DNA of 64,000 nucleotides, from assembly GCA_007449985.2 (NCBI GenBank), contig VIIQ02000788.1:1-64000 (forward strand), read 5' to 3'. Below, in pieces: positions 13,621-26,430 of this stretch. Made by a program: the position numbers and the translations under genes. Numbering within the stretch: position 1 is the first letter of the stretch; the number at the start of each line of letters is the position of its first letter. Below the pieces are notes generated by a model, which made no database searches, was not told where the DNA came from, and worked only from the letters and a program-made list of their open reading frames with translations. This DNA is from Desmodesmus armatus. Lineage: Eukaryota; Chlorophyta; Chlorophyceae; Sphaeropleales; Scenedesmaceae.

Positions 13621-15567
13621 TGTCGACACTGGACGATTCAAGAAATTAATGCACCCCAGAGGTGAAGCTTATCATTCTTCCCTGACCTGAACAAAGCTGC
13701 TGCTGCTGCCTTGGCACCCCTGCTCATGCCTGCTGCAGCCAGCTGCTGTCTGTGTGGGAGCCTAGTTGTGGGAGCCTGTTGGTGGCACATCCTCAAGCCT
13801 CTGTATTTCTAATGTAGCAGCTTTACTCAAAATCAACTTACTTTGTGCGGTGCTGTCATGGCTGCTCCTGGCGCGAACAGCAGCTGCTGCCCTATGGTGC
13901 GAGCTGGGGTCTGGCTGGGCATGCCCTGTTAGCAGCATACCTGCGTGCCAAGCAAATGATACAGGGTGAGTATGTGTTTTCACATTGCGCTTGAGCTGGC
14001 TGGGCCCATATTAGGTCAGCAGGCCAAAGACCGCCCAGCTCCAGGCCGGTTTCGGTGACACACTCAGAAGCAACTATAACATCTATACGAATGAAACTAA
14101 GGCCTACCTGTGCGTGTTTGGTCTGCTTTTGTCTCCGGCAAGCGACACGGAAGCTGCCCCGTTGCCCAGTCATTGCTGTCCGCTGCTATATAAGTCTATA
14201 TTATTATTCTCCTTGACCACTGCTGAGATGGGATGTTCATAGAAAACATCAATGTCGCCAAGCATCATATGGGGGCACAGCAGAAATAACGGGGTGTCAT
14301 ATGCCAAAGGCCTGACTAACCCAGTTCGAAGTGGCTTGTTTGTTCACTAAGTTGTTGTTGCTGCAGATTGCAATTTTTAGCCCCTATATGGGTGCCTTTA
14401 ATCCTGGGGCAGCGTTGTGGGCAGCAGCCAACAGGGTAGAATTTGCTGCTTTTCATAAGCACCGCCTGTAGCCTGGTAGGCATATGTGCGTCCCTGAAAT
14501 GCCCTTGCAGCGAGGCAGCTCAGACATATTGAGTCTCAGACAGCATATGCATTATCATAAGCAGTGCAAAAGTGCAGGCCATTGACTCCATTAGGCCTGT
14601 CACCCCTACTGCAGCAACTTATGCTATGCAAAAGGACATCTAGTGCAGGGCTACAGGAAGGTTGAGCGAGTGAGAAGGATTAACCTGGTGCTTGAATTTA
14701 AGAAACAGAACAACCCCAGCAGTTGCTCTCAAACCAAGTGATGTCATCGGTACATCAGCCCTGCTGCTCTAGAGCATCAGCAGATCTGTGAGTTGTCTGC
14801 AACCTGCTGTGGCGCTACCCTCGCCCAGCTGCTTACAACCACAGCGCTGCTGCATATTGGATGCAGGCAACACCCAGCAGCAATAGGCACAGACCCGCAT
14901 TGCAGACAATAGCGTGTGCTGCTGCTGGTATGGGCACAGCTGCTGGTTGCAAATCAGCAGCAGCAGCTGCCCATCATGTCGGCACAGCAGGTGTCTAAGC
15001 AGCAGCTGCCTCCTTGACATGGCTTGCCCGCTCCGCTTTCCCTGAAACTTGTGCGCCCCTCTTCACTCCAGCAGTGCAGCCAGCACATCAAAATACCAAA
15101 ACAACTGCTCACTGCCAGTCCTGCCCATGGCAGCCTGAAAATCCTGGGTGTGTTACAGTCATTGTGATCAACGCCCAAACACCAGCATTCACAACAGACC
15201 CGCACAAACAGCCCCCACACCCTCCTGGCGTTGTGAATGCCGGATGTGCCATGATTTGTGGCGTACAGCCTGAGGCATGCTTTCCATAGCGCACCTCGAC
15301 AAAGTCGGTAGGCCACAACTGGGACATTGCAAGGCCTGGCGCCCCAATGTTCGGCACACTTCACAACAACAAGAGGGGGATGCGCCCAACGAGAACTAGT
15401 GCCTTTTCAGCGCCGCCCTGGCGCACCCACGCCCACCCAGACACGGCCCGTACATAGGGTGACACACATGCGGCACGCAGGGGTACTGGGAGCACGCCAA
15501 GTAGGCGCAAACCTGGCAGACTCCGAAACCCCATCTGACAAAGTCTGAGAACACCCTCAAACTCAGA
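13621..15567. other. Spacer between satellite and reticulon gene
   Basis: About 1.9 kb of unique sequence downstream of the minus-strand reticulon stop. It should include that gene's 3' UTR. The minus strand carries TGTAA, the poly(A) signal used by volvocine algae, at 15,153-15,157, about 410 nt past the stop; this is only a candidate. Short open frames here (up to 136 codons) show no recognisable motif and overlap one another on both strands. Confidence 0.5.
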
Positions 15568-18500
15568 TCATTCTGCAACCAGCACTCTCCACAGCAACAC
15601 CGACAGACCCGCAACACCAGACGCAGTACAACGCACAACCAAGCTCGCTCCAGTAGCAGCATTGGACGGCTCCAGCAGCTGCCAGGTCAGCGCAGCCGCC
15701 AACGCAGCGACCGCATATGCCCAGCGCTCGGCGTTGACGACCAGCAGCGTGACAAAGTGCACGGTGTCATACACGACCTTGTCGATGACAGTGCGAAACT
15801 GCTTGTACAGCCAGGGCACACAGAAGAGGCCGGCGTACGCAATCATCGCAAGCAGCATCTGCAAACACAGGACAAAGCAGCAGGCAAACAAAATGAGCAC
15901 GCACTCAATACGCCTTCATCATATGTGCTGTACTAGACAAAAAGCCGAAAGCTTTGGTGCTCCTGGTCAAATAATAGAAGAGCATGCAAGGGCCGCACAT
16001 GCACCCCGTCTCTTGATGGACAAGACCTTGATGCACAAGACCTTGAAACTGGCTTTGAGTGCTAGAAGACACCCTTACACATATGGCTTGGCATCCAGGA
16101 ACCCTGTGCGCTGCCAAGCTTTGCAAAGCAGCACATTGAATTGTGGCATGTGTCTGCGCAACGCACCTGATTGATGACGCGCAGCTCGCTGACCAGCAGC
16201 AGCAGCCACAGCGCAACAAACGTCCAGCAGGAGGTGGTGAAGCGGTGCGCACGCAGCGCCCTGCAGACGGTCAAAAGGGTGAGGTGGCGGAGTGAGTGAG
16301 GTGGTGAAATGAGTGAATGAGGCGGTGAATCAGTGAGTGGGGTTGTGAAGCGAGTGAGGTAGTGAAGTGGTGCGCGCGCAGCGCCTTGCAAAGAAGCAGC
16401 AGCAGGAGTGACAAGAAGCGAAATGCGGGGTTGCAACACCCCCAGGTCAGTACAACTGACGACCAAAGTCTAGAGATGCTTCTAGCTGCTCCTCCACGCG
16501 GTGCGCGGTACCGTGCGCAACTTTGTAATGAACTACTGATGCCTGCAAACAAAAGGGTATGCCGGTTCTGTCAGCAGCAGCACGCACTGCCAGCATGCAG
16601 CCATTCTTCAGTACAAGATGCAGATCCACTTGTTGGCGGAGCACTTCTCCAGTGGTTTGTAAATGCACTGCGTTCGGACCCAAAACTGCGCAGCACCACC
16701 CACCTGTGCGCTAGCGCCAGCAATGCTAAGCTCCAACTGCCCGCCTCCACAGCTGCCTTGGCTGCAAACCACACCACAGCCCTGGCTGCATACTCCTCAG
16801 CTGACCCAAGCCGTGCCTGGAGGTGCGCTGCATCCGAAGCTGGGCTGATGAAGGAGCAGTACAACCTGCAGGGCCACAGCATTCCAGCAGCATGCAGAAG
16901 AAGCCGGCATGCTTCAAGCTCTGCGCACGTTGTTGTATTAATTTACTTAGGCAGGCAATGGCCAGCATGTATTAAGGTGCCAGCGAGACCAGCTGGATGT
17001 GCCTGCCCCACCACACCACATCACATGAAGGTCATGGCTGCATTGCAATGCTGCACAAAAGCATCGTTTGTGCTGGATGACCCACCTGATGGTCCAAGGT
17101 TTTGCCATGTTGTACGTGAGGTACAGGAGCGCCACGCCAGGCAGCACAGTGGTCACCTGGGACACATTGGAATAGCACCACAGACAGCACAGCACAGACC
17201 AGCACACCAGCTTGTATGAAACTGCAGTAAACTCGCGTTCGGTGCCCCCTTGCGCTTGCCGATGCTCTTTCAGCCGTGTGAAGCTCTATGAAACCACCCC
17301 AATCCAGCATGAAGTCCAACAAGTGGCCCAACAAGTGGTGACGGTGCAGGGTGTCAGCAGAGGAAGCACCTGTACTACTCATGCATGCTCACGAGGATCC
17401 GCCCTACTACGGTTGTCAACCTACTAGGACAGTGTGTTGCTGAGAGCCCTGCTAACCCATCAACAAGCCGCGTCCCCACCTGCATGTAGTGCAGCGCCCT
17501 GGGGATGTTGCTGAGCAGCATGATGATGTAGATCCCCAGCCCCAGGGCCTTAGCACTGGCACCAGGGCTGCGCCACAGCAGCAGACCCCGCAACACCCGC
17601 GCCCTGTGCGCCAATGACGGCCCCGTCCCATCGTGATCCACCAGCATGTAGCCACCACCGCCGCTGCTGCTGGCCGCGCGCGCCACTGCGCCGCTGCTGG
17701 TGCGGGGGACCAAGCCCGCCACGGCTAGCCAGCTGCTGCCGGCACTGCCTGTAACCCTCCGCGAGCCTCCTGGCGCTCCTTCCTCGTCTGAACTTTGACT
17801 CAGCATGTGTGCGTCATCTTCATTCAGGTCCACTTCTGCATAGCTATCAATGCCGCCAGCTGCATCCGCTGTGCCAGAGAGCCGCAGGTTGCCAGCCTGC
17901 CGCGCCCCGCGCGCCGGCGATGCAACTGCCGCGGCTGCACCTGCCGCTGCCGCGCCCCGCAGCTCGCTGTCCATCTGCGACAGCAGCTGGGAGTACTCTG
18001 TGCTGCCATCGCTGCGGGGGCTGTCGCTGAATGACCCGTCCAACCCTGCACCAACTGCGAACTCTCCCTCGTCATGCTCAGAGCTGCGTGCTGAACGCCC
18101 AGTGGCCGCGTTTGCTGCTGCAACAGAAGCCTTCCTGCGCAGGCCGTGCCGCTTGGCTGCTGCTTTGATGCTGCCCTTGATTCCCTTCTTGCCTCCCTGC
18201 TCCGCTGCTGCTGACGCATCAGGTGGTGACCCTGGGGAGTTGACAGCTGGCTCCAATGCCCTGCTGCTGAACCGCTTCCACCAGCTGCTGCTGCCGCTTC
18301 CAAGGCCTGCGCCTGCTGCAGCAGAGGCACCCTCACCCCCGTAGTGACCGCCTGCATGGTCCGGGCCCTCAGCAGCAGGAGCCACTGCTGCTGAGATGGC
18401 TTGGTTCACAACCCATCCGCCCATCGCTGCCATGAGACCATTGCTGCCGGCCATGAGCTGCACTCCCAGCGCCCCCTGCACACCTGCACCCAGCTGCTCG

Positions 18501-19640
18501 CCCCACCCCTGCTCCTCCTGTTGGACAGGACGCTCCCTGCTGCTGCGGTCTGCTGCACCTGCACCATGTGAGGACACAGGCACCGGCCCTGCTGTACCTG
18601 CATGCTGCTGCTGTTGCTGCTTCCTGCTGGCGGGCACGGCTGCATGCAGCGACAGCCCTGCAGCAAACTGCACCGCTGCTGCATCCTGCTGGCCGGACTG
18701 TGCTGACTGCCGTTGGGGGCTCCTGCTGCTGCTGCTTGGGGCATCGAAAGCACCAGCTGCAGTGCCTGGTACGGCTGGGTAGTGCCGCTGCTGCTGCTGC
18801 TGCCTGCTGCTGTGCTGGGCTTGAGCTGCTGCGGCTCCTGCTGCTGCGGAGTTTGGGCTGCTGTAGAACTGCTCAACTGCCTCCCATGCCTGTGTGATGA
18901 CGTCATCTCCCCCGCCCACTGGGCTGACTGGGGTGAAACCATACAGGGAGTTGGGGGTGCTGCTGCCAGACACTGCTGCTGCTGCCCTACCGCCGTTGCC
19001 GCTGCTGCCACGTCCTGTTGGCGCCGCCTGCTGCTGCTGTTGATGTGGCGCGTTTCGGTTTGGCAGCCCAAAGGAGCTTTTCAGGAAGTGTTGATGGCCG
19101 GCGTCTGCAGCAGCATGCACGGCAAGAGAGGGTTACATAAAAGCAGAGTCAGGCACTCACCACCAGAAGCTTCAAGACAGGTGCGGTAGTTGCCCCACCA
19201 CATGCATGAAGGGCATGCGCTGTGCATGAAGTTGTGGGGGTTCTCATGTCGCGGTTGTAGGCAGGTGAGATGCTGGTGCGAGACCCCTTGCCCAGCTGAT
19301 GTTGATGGGGTGCCTGCTTCAAAATCCTGCTGTTGCTGCTGTGTGGGTGCCCAAATGTCTGAGAGGGGCATGCAGCAGTCAGCATGGATTGGGGGTTGGG
19401 GAGGTGTGAGGCGCTTCAGTGCTGACATCAGCTGATATGCCATGAAGGCGGGGCCCCAAAAGGCAGCTGACCTCCAAGACACTTTCATTGATGGCGTACT
19501 TCTACTGAGATGTGATGCCTCTAGTAAGCAGGAACATTGCAACAGTACACCCCATGCAAGGTTGCCCAGGAAATTGCTTGCTGCTGATTCACACAACCCC
19601 ACCCACCTGAAGATGCTGCAGCCGACAAATGCTTGTGCAT
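15568..19640 (-). CDS. Reticulon-domain ER membrane protein with long disordered N-terminus
   Basis: Exons read on the minus strand: 19104-17480, 17156-17086, 16865-16704, 16260-16167 and 15858-15568, all GT-AG with matching phases, stop at 15568-15570. The N-terminal ~500 residues are low-complexity (Gln, Ala, Ser, Gly). They are followed by a reticulon homology domain: LLLWRSPGASAKAL and a first hydrophobic hairpin (about residues 516-577 of a 758-residue model), a ~66-residue loop with an amphipathic helix, a second hairpin, and PWLYKQFRTVID, which matches the segment after the second hairpin in reticulons. A further hydrophobic stretch lies near the C-terminus. Reticulons shape tubular ER; the family role is known, the role here is inferred. 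The start is unresolved: a 34-nt exon with ATG at 19640 joins in phase to 19104, but an open frame ending at a good donor (19161) also joins in phase. An ER-phagy receptor of the FAM134 type is an alternative reading. Confidence 0.83.
16262..16391. repeat. Degenerate GAGTGAG repeat with copied exon edge
   Basis: Inside the reticulon intron between 16260 and 16704, irregular GAGTGAG/GGTGAA motifs run from about 16,275 to 16,365. They end in a near copy (16,362-16,391) of the exon edge at 16,237-16,267: GTGAAGTGGTGCGCGCGCAG against GTGAAGCGGTGCGCACGCAG. The copy includes the exon start and a degenerate acceptor (GCAAG instead of GCAG), so it is unlikely to be spliced. Confidence 0.65.
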
Positions 19641-20293
19641 AGCAACAGCAGTGCCAGCCTCAAACCCACAGGCACACTCGTACACCATGGCCTGGTGGGG
19701 GGAAAGGGGACACAGGGCACAGGCAGGCGCCTTGGTCAGTGCACAAGAGCGGTGTGCCCCTCATCACCCCGCATCACAAAAACCATATCCCCAACCTTGC
19801 TCAACCGACGGTTGCCTTGGCAACATACACAGTGCCACACGGCAAGCTCCGGCCTTGAGGTACACAGTCCCCCGTGCTGACTGTACCAACCCTACCTCTC
19901 TCTGCTGGCCCTCTGCTGGTGGTGCAGCCTGACCTGTGCTGCTTTGAAGGTCTAGCGCATGGTCACACGTTGATAGCAAGAGGCTGATGCCCGGTTTGAC
20001 ACAGGTTGGCACCAGAATAAACACACTCTGAACACCGGAAACAGCTACTGCATAGCACACCACGCGGTCAGGTGTGGTTCGTCAACGTCCCAAAACTGTT
20101 CAGCATCAGTTTTGCACCAAAAAACTGCCCTGATTTTCGAGGACACTCTTTTGCCCACACTTTGTCAACGGTAATGGTGGGTGCCAGAAGGTCACCGCCT
20201 GCTCTCAAGAGGCGCTCTTGTGCGTTTCGGGGTGTTTTGTCACTGTCTTTGTGCTGCTGCTGGGCCCACCAAACATCAACACAGACCCCAGAG
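19641..20293. promoter_or_regulatory. Divergent intergenic region, reticulon / CRAL-TRIO
   Basis: About 650 bp separate the presumed ATG of the minus-strand reticulon gene from the ATG of the plus-strand CRAL-TRIO gene. It must contain both 5' UTRs and promoters. I see no clear TATA box, and open frames here are short and unsupported. Confidence 0.5.
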
Positions 20294-22618
20294 ATGAAGC
20301 ACTGCACAGGCACCATCGCACAGCTCAAGCAGGCGCTGGTTGACAGCGGCCACTGGGATGACTACGCTCAGTCATGTGAGCTAGCAGCTTAGCCCTTGTC
20401 TGCACAAGTACTCCGCAGTCCAATGCAGTCCAAAGAACTCGCCCAACAAAGCCGTGTTTGCTGTGCAATGCAGTCTGTGATGATGCGTGTATGATGAGAT
20501 ACCTACGTGCACGCTCTATGGACGTCGGGTGAGTGTGGATAGTAGAATCGTAGGTGCGGGCAAGGCACATACGCTGATCCCCAACAGACGCACTAGCATC
20601 CGGGGCACCTCAGGCAGGGCCGAAACTTATCTTTTTACTTGCACAGTTTTTCCAAGTTGTGTCACGGTGAAAGCAGGCCAACATATCGTACCGCCCAGTT
20701 GCTGCTGATGCTGTTGCTGCACAATTAATGCATGTGCTTCTGGCGCCTTGACCAGACACTGTTGCTGTTGGTGCTGCAGAAAAGCAGCAGACATGCTGAG
20801 GGGCACGCTGAAGTGGAGGCAGGAGGCTGGCGTTGGTAAGTGGCCCCTGCTGGCCCGGTACAGGCGGCGCCTGGCGCTGGCCCACCTGCGCTCGCTGCTG
20901 CTGCTTTGGGTGTGGGCAGAGTGCCTGCGCAATCGTATCCGCCAGCTACACCAGAAGCATTATTGACGGTATTGCTAGCTTAGCTTAGTGCCCTGAACAA
21001 AGCTGTGTGGGTGCTGACCTGTGTTACTACGCTGCCTTCCGCCGCCTGCAGACAACCTGCAGGCCTCTGAATTTGTGGACACCCCCTTCATGCGTGAGGG
21101 CTGGGTGTACGTGGACGGCAACGATTCACAGGGCCACTCAGTCGTGGTGAGCAGCAGCAGCTTAGGCTGATCGCTTTTGGGGGTGCTATCTCAGTACAGA
21201 CTGCTCCACCCTCTGCCTGTTGCACCTGTGGAGCAGTGTGCATGTGCATCTGGCAGGAGTCGCAGCTGCATTTTTTGTGTTGAGACACTTTGCCAGCATT
21301 GGCATGCAGAGCACGTCTTTCAACATGGTGGTGTGAGCCTGTTCGATCTGCGTGCGACACTGTGATTCCTTTTGGACTCTGGGACGGAGCGGCATGCTGC
21401 TGTCCTGCAGTCCAAGGGAGTGTCTCTGGGCAGAAGGGTTGGTGGGTGTGAGGCGTCAGAACTTGAGACGTTGACAACACCTGGCGCACTGACTTGTGCT
21501 GCACATGCATACACATGCAAGCCCCCTCCTTCTCGTAATCTCTTCAACCTGGCCACCACCCTGACACACAAATCTGTGCTTATGCGCGTCCTGCAGATGT
21601 TCCGCAAGCGCAAGGACAAATTCCCAATGCACCTGGAGCAGACCTACCTGCGCTACATGACCTTTGTGATCGAGAGCGCCATCAAAAACATGAAGAACGG
21701 GCAGGAGCAGTGGGTGTGGGTGCTGGACCTAGCAGTCTACTCCCCCAGCAATGCCCCACACATGAGTGTCACACTGGGGGTCATTCAGGTAAGGAGGAGT
21801 GAAGTATAGAGAGAGATGGCTGTCAGCAGTGTTCAGCCAGCGTGCAAGCATGTGTGATAGTGCTCGTGTGCCCCTGCAGATCGACTCTCCGTGCTGCCCA
21901 CCTATCACAATGCAGCTAATTACTTGGTGTCCTGTGCAACGGTGTTCCCCACCCACTCAACAATCGCGTGCAGATGCTGGCCAACCACTACCCCGAGCGT
22001 CTGGCCAAGGCCTACATCTGCAACGCACCCAGCATCTTCAGCCTGGCATACAAGGTGTGGATCAGGCAGGGCTCTTGAGTCTGGTGATGTTTGACATCCA
22101 ATGTGCAGCTTGATTGTGTCCTGTGTAGCAACATCACTTAATTGCTGCGTGCTCCCCAGCATGGAGCCCAAGTTTAACCTTGCCCATGGAGCTCAAGATT
22201 GTGTCTTGCGTCCGCATCCTGTGGCTTGTCTTGTGGCTGGGTACACAGGAAGCCCTTGCACCTGTCTGACCCACTTTTGCATGGCTTGCAGATGCTGTCC
22301 CCATTCATCGACCCCGTGACAAAGAGCAAGGTGGAGTTTGTGACCACATCCGAGTATGAGGTCAGCAAAGCCGCCAAGGCTAGCAGCAGCAGCACCTGGG
22401 GCAGCTGGTTTAGCAGCAGCAAAGCCAGCAGCAAGCAGCAGCCGGCGCAGATGTCAGACAGCGGCAGCGATGTTGACATTGATGTTGTGGTCGAGGACGA
22501 CCAGCCACGCAAGCAGCACCAGGGCCCAGGCACCTTTGGCCCCTTTCTGCCTTTCTACAAGACCACCTTCTGCTTTGACCGGCACCAGGCCCTGCTGAGG
22601 ACAGCTGGGATCGTATGA
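20294..22618 (+). CDS. CRAL-TRIO (Sec14-like) lipid-binding protein
   Basis: Seven exons: 20294-20375, 20474-20528, 20780-20835, 21052-21146, 21597-21788, 21974-22054 and 22292-22618, with all phases closing to 295 residues. Exons 2-3 give the CRAL-TRIO N-terminal helix region (MRYLRARSMDVGKAADMLRG). Exons 4-7 give the lipid-binding fold, with TPFMREGWVYVDG, QEQWVWVLDLAVYSPSNAP, MLANHYPERLAKAYICNAP and MLSPFIDPVTKSKVEFV, which are typical of small plant and algal Sec14-like proteins. A Ser-rich and acidic linker follows (about residues 215-260), with a conserved-looking C-terminal tail. The family moves phosphoinositides or other hydrophobic ligands between membranes in the cytosol; the ligand cannot be told from sequence. 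There is no GOLD domain. Introns are 98-450 bp. The start is the only in-frame ATG of exon 1 in a compact N-terminus of normal family length. Confidence 0.93.
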
Positions 22619-22887
22619 ACAGCAGAAGCAGTGGGGCTGCACCGGCTGTGCTGGGGACTGCTGGCGTGGCTGGTGCCGTGAGCAGCAGCAGCAGGACACC
22701 CGGCGACGATGATCTGTACTGCAGTGATATGTTGGTGCATCTGACAGCGCATGGCGGGCGGCATGACAGCCAGTCGGGGCGGCGGGGGTTGTGATTGGCA
22801 GGGATATCCAGCAGTTGCGTTCCCTGACTGCAATGGCAAGGGTGGCAGGTGCATCAGCTGGCATGCAGAATGGCAACGGGGTTGGGC

Positions 22888-23117
22888 AGTTGCCTGTGGT
22901 GTGGCCCCACTACCTGTCCTGACAGAGTTGTGCACCCCTGGCCGGTGCTTTTCGCTCTTTGTTGAGTAAAAGAATGCCCAGCATCGGGTGACAAAGGAGC
23001 CAGTTGCCTGTGGTGTGGCCCCACCACCTGTCGTGATAGAGAGTGTTGCACCTGTGGCAGGTGCTTTCTGCTCTTTGTCGAGTACATTTACGCCAAGCAT
23101 TGGGTGACAGAGGAGCC
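22888..23117 (+). repeat. Two-copy tandem duplication, 114-bp period
   Basis: The block starting AGTTGCCTGTGGTGTGGCCC at 22,888 recurs at 23,002 with scattered substitutions and small indels, the second copy ending near 23,117. It lies 270 bp past the CRAL-TRIO stop, probably in or just beyond the 3' UTR. Confidence 0.85.
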
Positions 23118-23673
23118 ACGCAGCTGTACACAGCAATATGTTGGTGCTCTGCCTTGGTTGACTGACAGAGTGACAGAGTGCCTGCACAACACACGTTGCT
23201 GCACGCCGTGCATGGGCCTCAGCTGAGGCTTGCTGGTCATGGCCTGGAGCTGTCCTGTCTGTTGTTTGGTTTGTTTGGGTTGGCCTACGTTGCCCTATGT
23301 AGCAGACGGGACCAACCGTGCTGCTTGCTAGCCTATTGAGTGTCAGCTGGTATTGATGTTTGCTTGTGTGTGTGAATGTGGCAGCACATAATGGCATTCT
23401 CAGATGCCGTGCAGCGCAGTATATGTGGTGTGCTGGTGTGGCAGTGGTGCAGGTACCAAGGCATGGATTGGCCAGTGGTCCTGCAGTTGTACAAGAAGGG
23501 CTCGTGTTGGGTGACAGATAGGCGGGTGCTGAGGCGTGACACTCGGGGTTGTGCATGTAGTGGGTTGCAAGCGCAGTTTGGGTGGTCTGACATATTGCTG
23601 TGCTCGAAGTGGCGGTGTACAAAGTATGAGTAGATTAGTAGGGGTAGGTGCGGCCTCCTGTGGCAGGAGTTGG

Positions 23674-23709
23674 GCGGCTTGTGGCAATCAAGCGGCTTGT
23701 GGCAATCAA
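23674..23709 (+). repeat. 18-bp perfect direct repeat
   Basis: GCGGCTTGTGGCAATCAA occurs twice back to back (23674-23691 and 23692-23709) in the intergenic stretch after the CRAL-TRIO gene. Confidence 0.9.
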
Positions 23710-26338
23710 GCAAGTGTTGCGCAGGGCGAACGCCTTGCTTGTATCTGACGTGTACAATGAAACCTGCCCCCTGGGTGCTGTGTACAATCGCTGCAGATTG
23801 CTGGCCCAGCGCGACGGCGCATTGTTCGTGTTGTTCCTACTATTATACATCCCAGCTGCAGCAACAGCTGTTGCTGACTGACAGCGGCATTATGATGGCC
23901 AGCTGTTGCGTGTACTTGTGGCTGCAGTGAACGTGTGCCACAAGATTGGCTAAGAGAGTTTCATCTGCAGGCCACCCACTGGCCGGACAGGCTCACCGTG
24001 ACACGACATCTGTGCCTTTCATGCTCCCGGCTCAGCTCATAAGCTGCACCAGCAGCAACAGCAACGCATGTGCGAGGTTCAGCCTGTGCACAGGCTGTCC
24101 CATTGCGGTGAGACAGTGCCCGGAACCGGGGAGGTAGCGTGATTTCCTGTGGAGACACTGGGAACACACAAGATGGTAACACAATGTAGCTAGCACTGGG
24201 GTCCCCCACCGCCACCCCAGGCAACAAAAGCCTAACAAAGCAACCTCACAGTACAATGTCCCATTGCGGTGTTGTGTGGTCCTGAGGTCGAGAGGCAGCT
24301 TTGGAGGTGGTACAGGGTGGCTCTGCTGGGGCCCTCCTGCAGCCATGCTGTGTCTGCTGGCACTCAACTTCAGTGATGATGACTCTGGGCTTGTTCAAGC
24401 TTGTCCTGCACAGGACAGTTGTAACTTGTACAGCTGGAGAGTCCTGCTGCGTCAGCAGCTGAGTTAGCGGCATAGCAGCACACTGCCTCTTGTAACCCAA
24501 GGTTCCACTACAGAAACTGCCGGCAATTGCTGTTGATGGTGGTAGAGGTACAACGTTCCTTTGTTGTTGGTGTTGAATCATAAATGAGGAGATCAGTGAG
24601 CATAGCTGGCCCAGTCCTGTGACGCAAATTGACAGCATCCATATCCTCGCACACTGTCGATCTCTAGTCGATGTTACCAAGGGCTTCAGCAACCGGCATG
24701 CCACTTGCTGGGGACACACAGCTGAGGGCATTGCCGCCCAAGACAATGCATGTCTTATTCTAGAAAGTGCAGCTGTCTCACCTCCACTCCGCAGCCAATT
24801 CATGCTGCCACCAATGCATGTGTTTATGGGTTGCACACACATCAGGTTGCTGTAGGTGCATGGCCTTGCTGGCTGTCGCCGAGCAAGTGAACCACACCAC
24901 AAGCACAAGGGCACCGAGGTTCCACAAAGCCCCCGGTCGCAAAATCACTCCCAGCCCTTCACATAGTGTCTGACATATTGTCTGACAATGTCTGCTTGAA
25001 AGCACACACCGGAGATAAGGCATACGCCCAGAAAGGTACACTCAGCACCTACCGATGTACAGATTGATTCAGGCAAACACCACTCGCAAAACAGGCTTGG
25101 GCGGCACAGCCCCTATGCACCATCATAAGGCAGGACTATGGTGGCCAGCTATCACCTGAAGGCAGGGAGCTCACAAATAGGCAACAATGCATGTACAAGA
25201 TGTGCGGCACGCACATGCAACACAGCCATATTCTCATCCCCTTGCTGCTTCAATCACCTCACAAAGCTGCGACAATGACAGACTGGCCAGCAGCCCCAGC
25301 GCGTCACAAACACTACCAATAGCCAAGCCTGCCCATCAACTCTATGACATGTTCCCTTTCCAGGCTTGCGGCAGCTGCCCTTGTGGTGGAAAACACGATA
25401 TGCATGCACGAGCCTAACTGCCACTGCGCCAAGGGGCCGTGGAGTGACGCATTCCTGCATCCGACTCTGTGGCAGGGTGCAGCGCTAAAGCGCAGGAGTC
25501 CAGACGCCGCAGGCTGTGCCGACCGACCGCATGCCATGCCGACTAACTGCTGCAAAGGTGCCGCAGGATCAGCTGAGCCAGGCGCAAGTTGGACAGTCAC
25601 CATGCGGGTAGGGGGCTGGACCCCAGGCTTGTGGTCGCTAGCAACAGCTGATATGTAGCATCGGGGGCCTGGAACAGCTGAGACATAGCATCGGGGGTCT
25701 GCATTTGTACACCCCCAAGACACAGGTGCACAGGCTGCTGTGCTGACGGGGCCAGCGGTGGAAAAGACAAGGCAACCTCACCGCACCTACTTGTACCATT
25801 TGCTGCGCAAGCAGCGCACATGTCATTGAGCTGTGGCCACCACATGCAGAGAGGGGCAGCAATACTGCAACACTACTACTGTACTGCTTGCGCACCATGT
25901 ATGCGCTGCATGTACATGGCCAGCATCACAGCAGCTGTAATAACCCAACTTAGCTGGCACAAGATCTCCAAAACGCATGGCAAACTCAACCTCTGCCGCT
26001 AAGCAAGGAGCGGCATAAAGCTGTGCGAAATTCAAGTTGCGCATGACGTCATGAACCTGAACACATCCACCACTCAACTTGCAACCCTACGCTCACAGCT
26101 AAACATCAGCAGACATCAATTGAGCCTGGCCTGGCAACATCACTGACAAATGTAGCTGCTGGCAGATATGCACGCACAACCGCAAGCAAACCTAGCCCTC
26201 TGACTTGCATAGAATATCAACCTGCTGCCATGCAGCACTTAAGACGAACGGCAGACGCACAGACATGCGCCATCAACGCCCAGCCGTACAACGCGGCCAC
26301 AGCCCAGCTGTACTACGAGGCCACAGCCCAACACACGC

Positions 26339-26430
26339 ACGGCATGTGCAACTACCGCACACGCAGACTCCCAGCTGGACAATACGGCCACAGCGCAAAA
26401 CACGGCATGTGCAATTACCGCACACGCAGA
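26339..26430. repeat. 30-bp direct repeat pair, 62-bp spacing
   Basis: ACGGCATGTGCAACTACCGC followed by ACACGCAGA occurs at 26,340 and, with one substitution (C to T), at 26,402. Both copies lie about 500 bp past the SPY stop on the minus strand, so probably in its 3' UTR or just beyond. Function unknown. Confidence 0.85.

Noticed and set aside
18396..19189. Plus-strand ORFs of 109-158 codons over the reticulon exon
   Set aside because: They are complements of the Gln/Ala/Ser-coding minus-strand exon, which has matched splice sites and a recognisable domain.
24246..24914. 222-codon minus-strand ORF in the CRAL-TRIO/SPY spacer
   Set aside because: No recognisable domain, no splice partners, and overlapping frames of similar quality on the other strand; not called as a gene.
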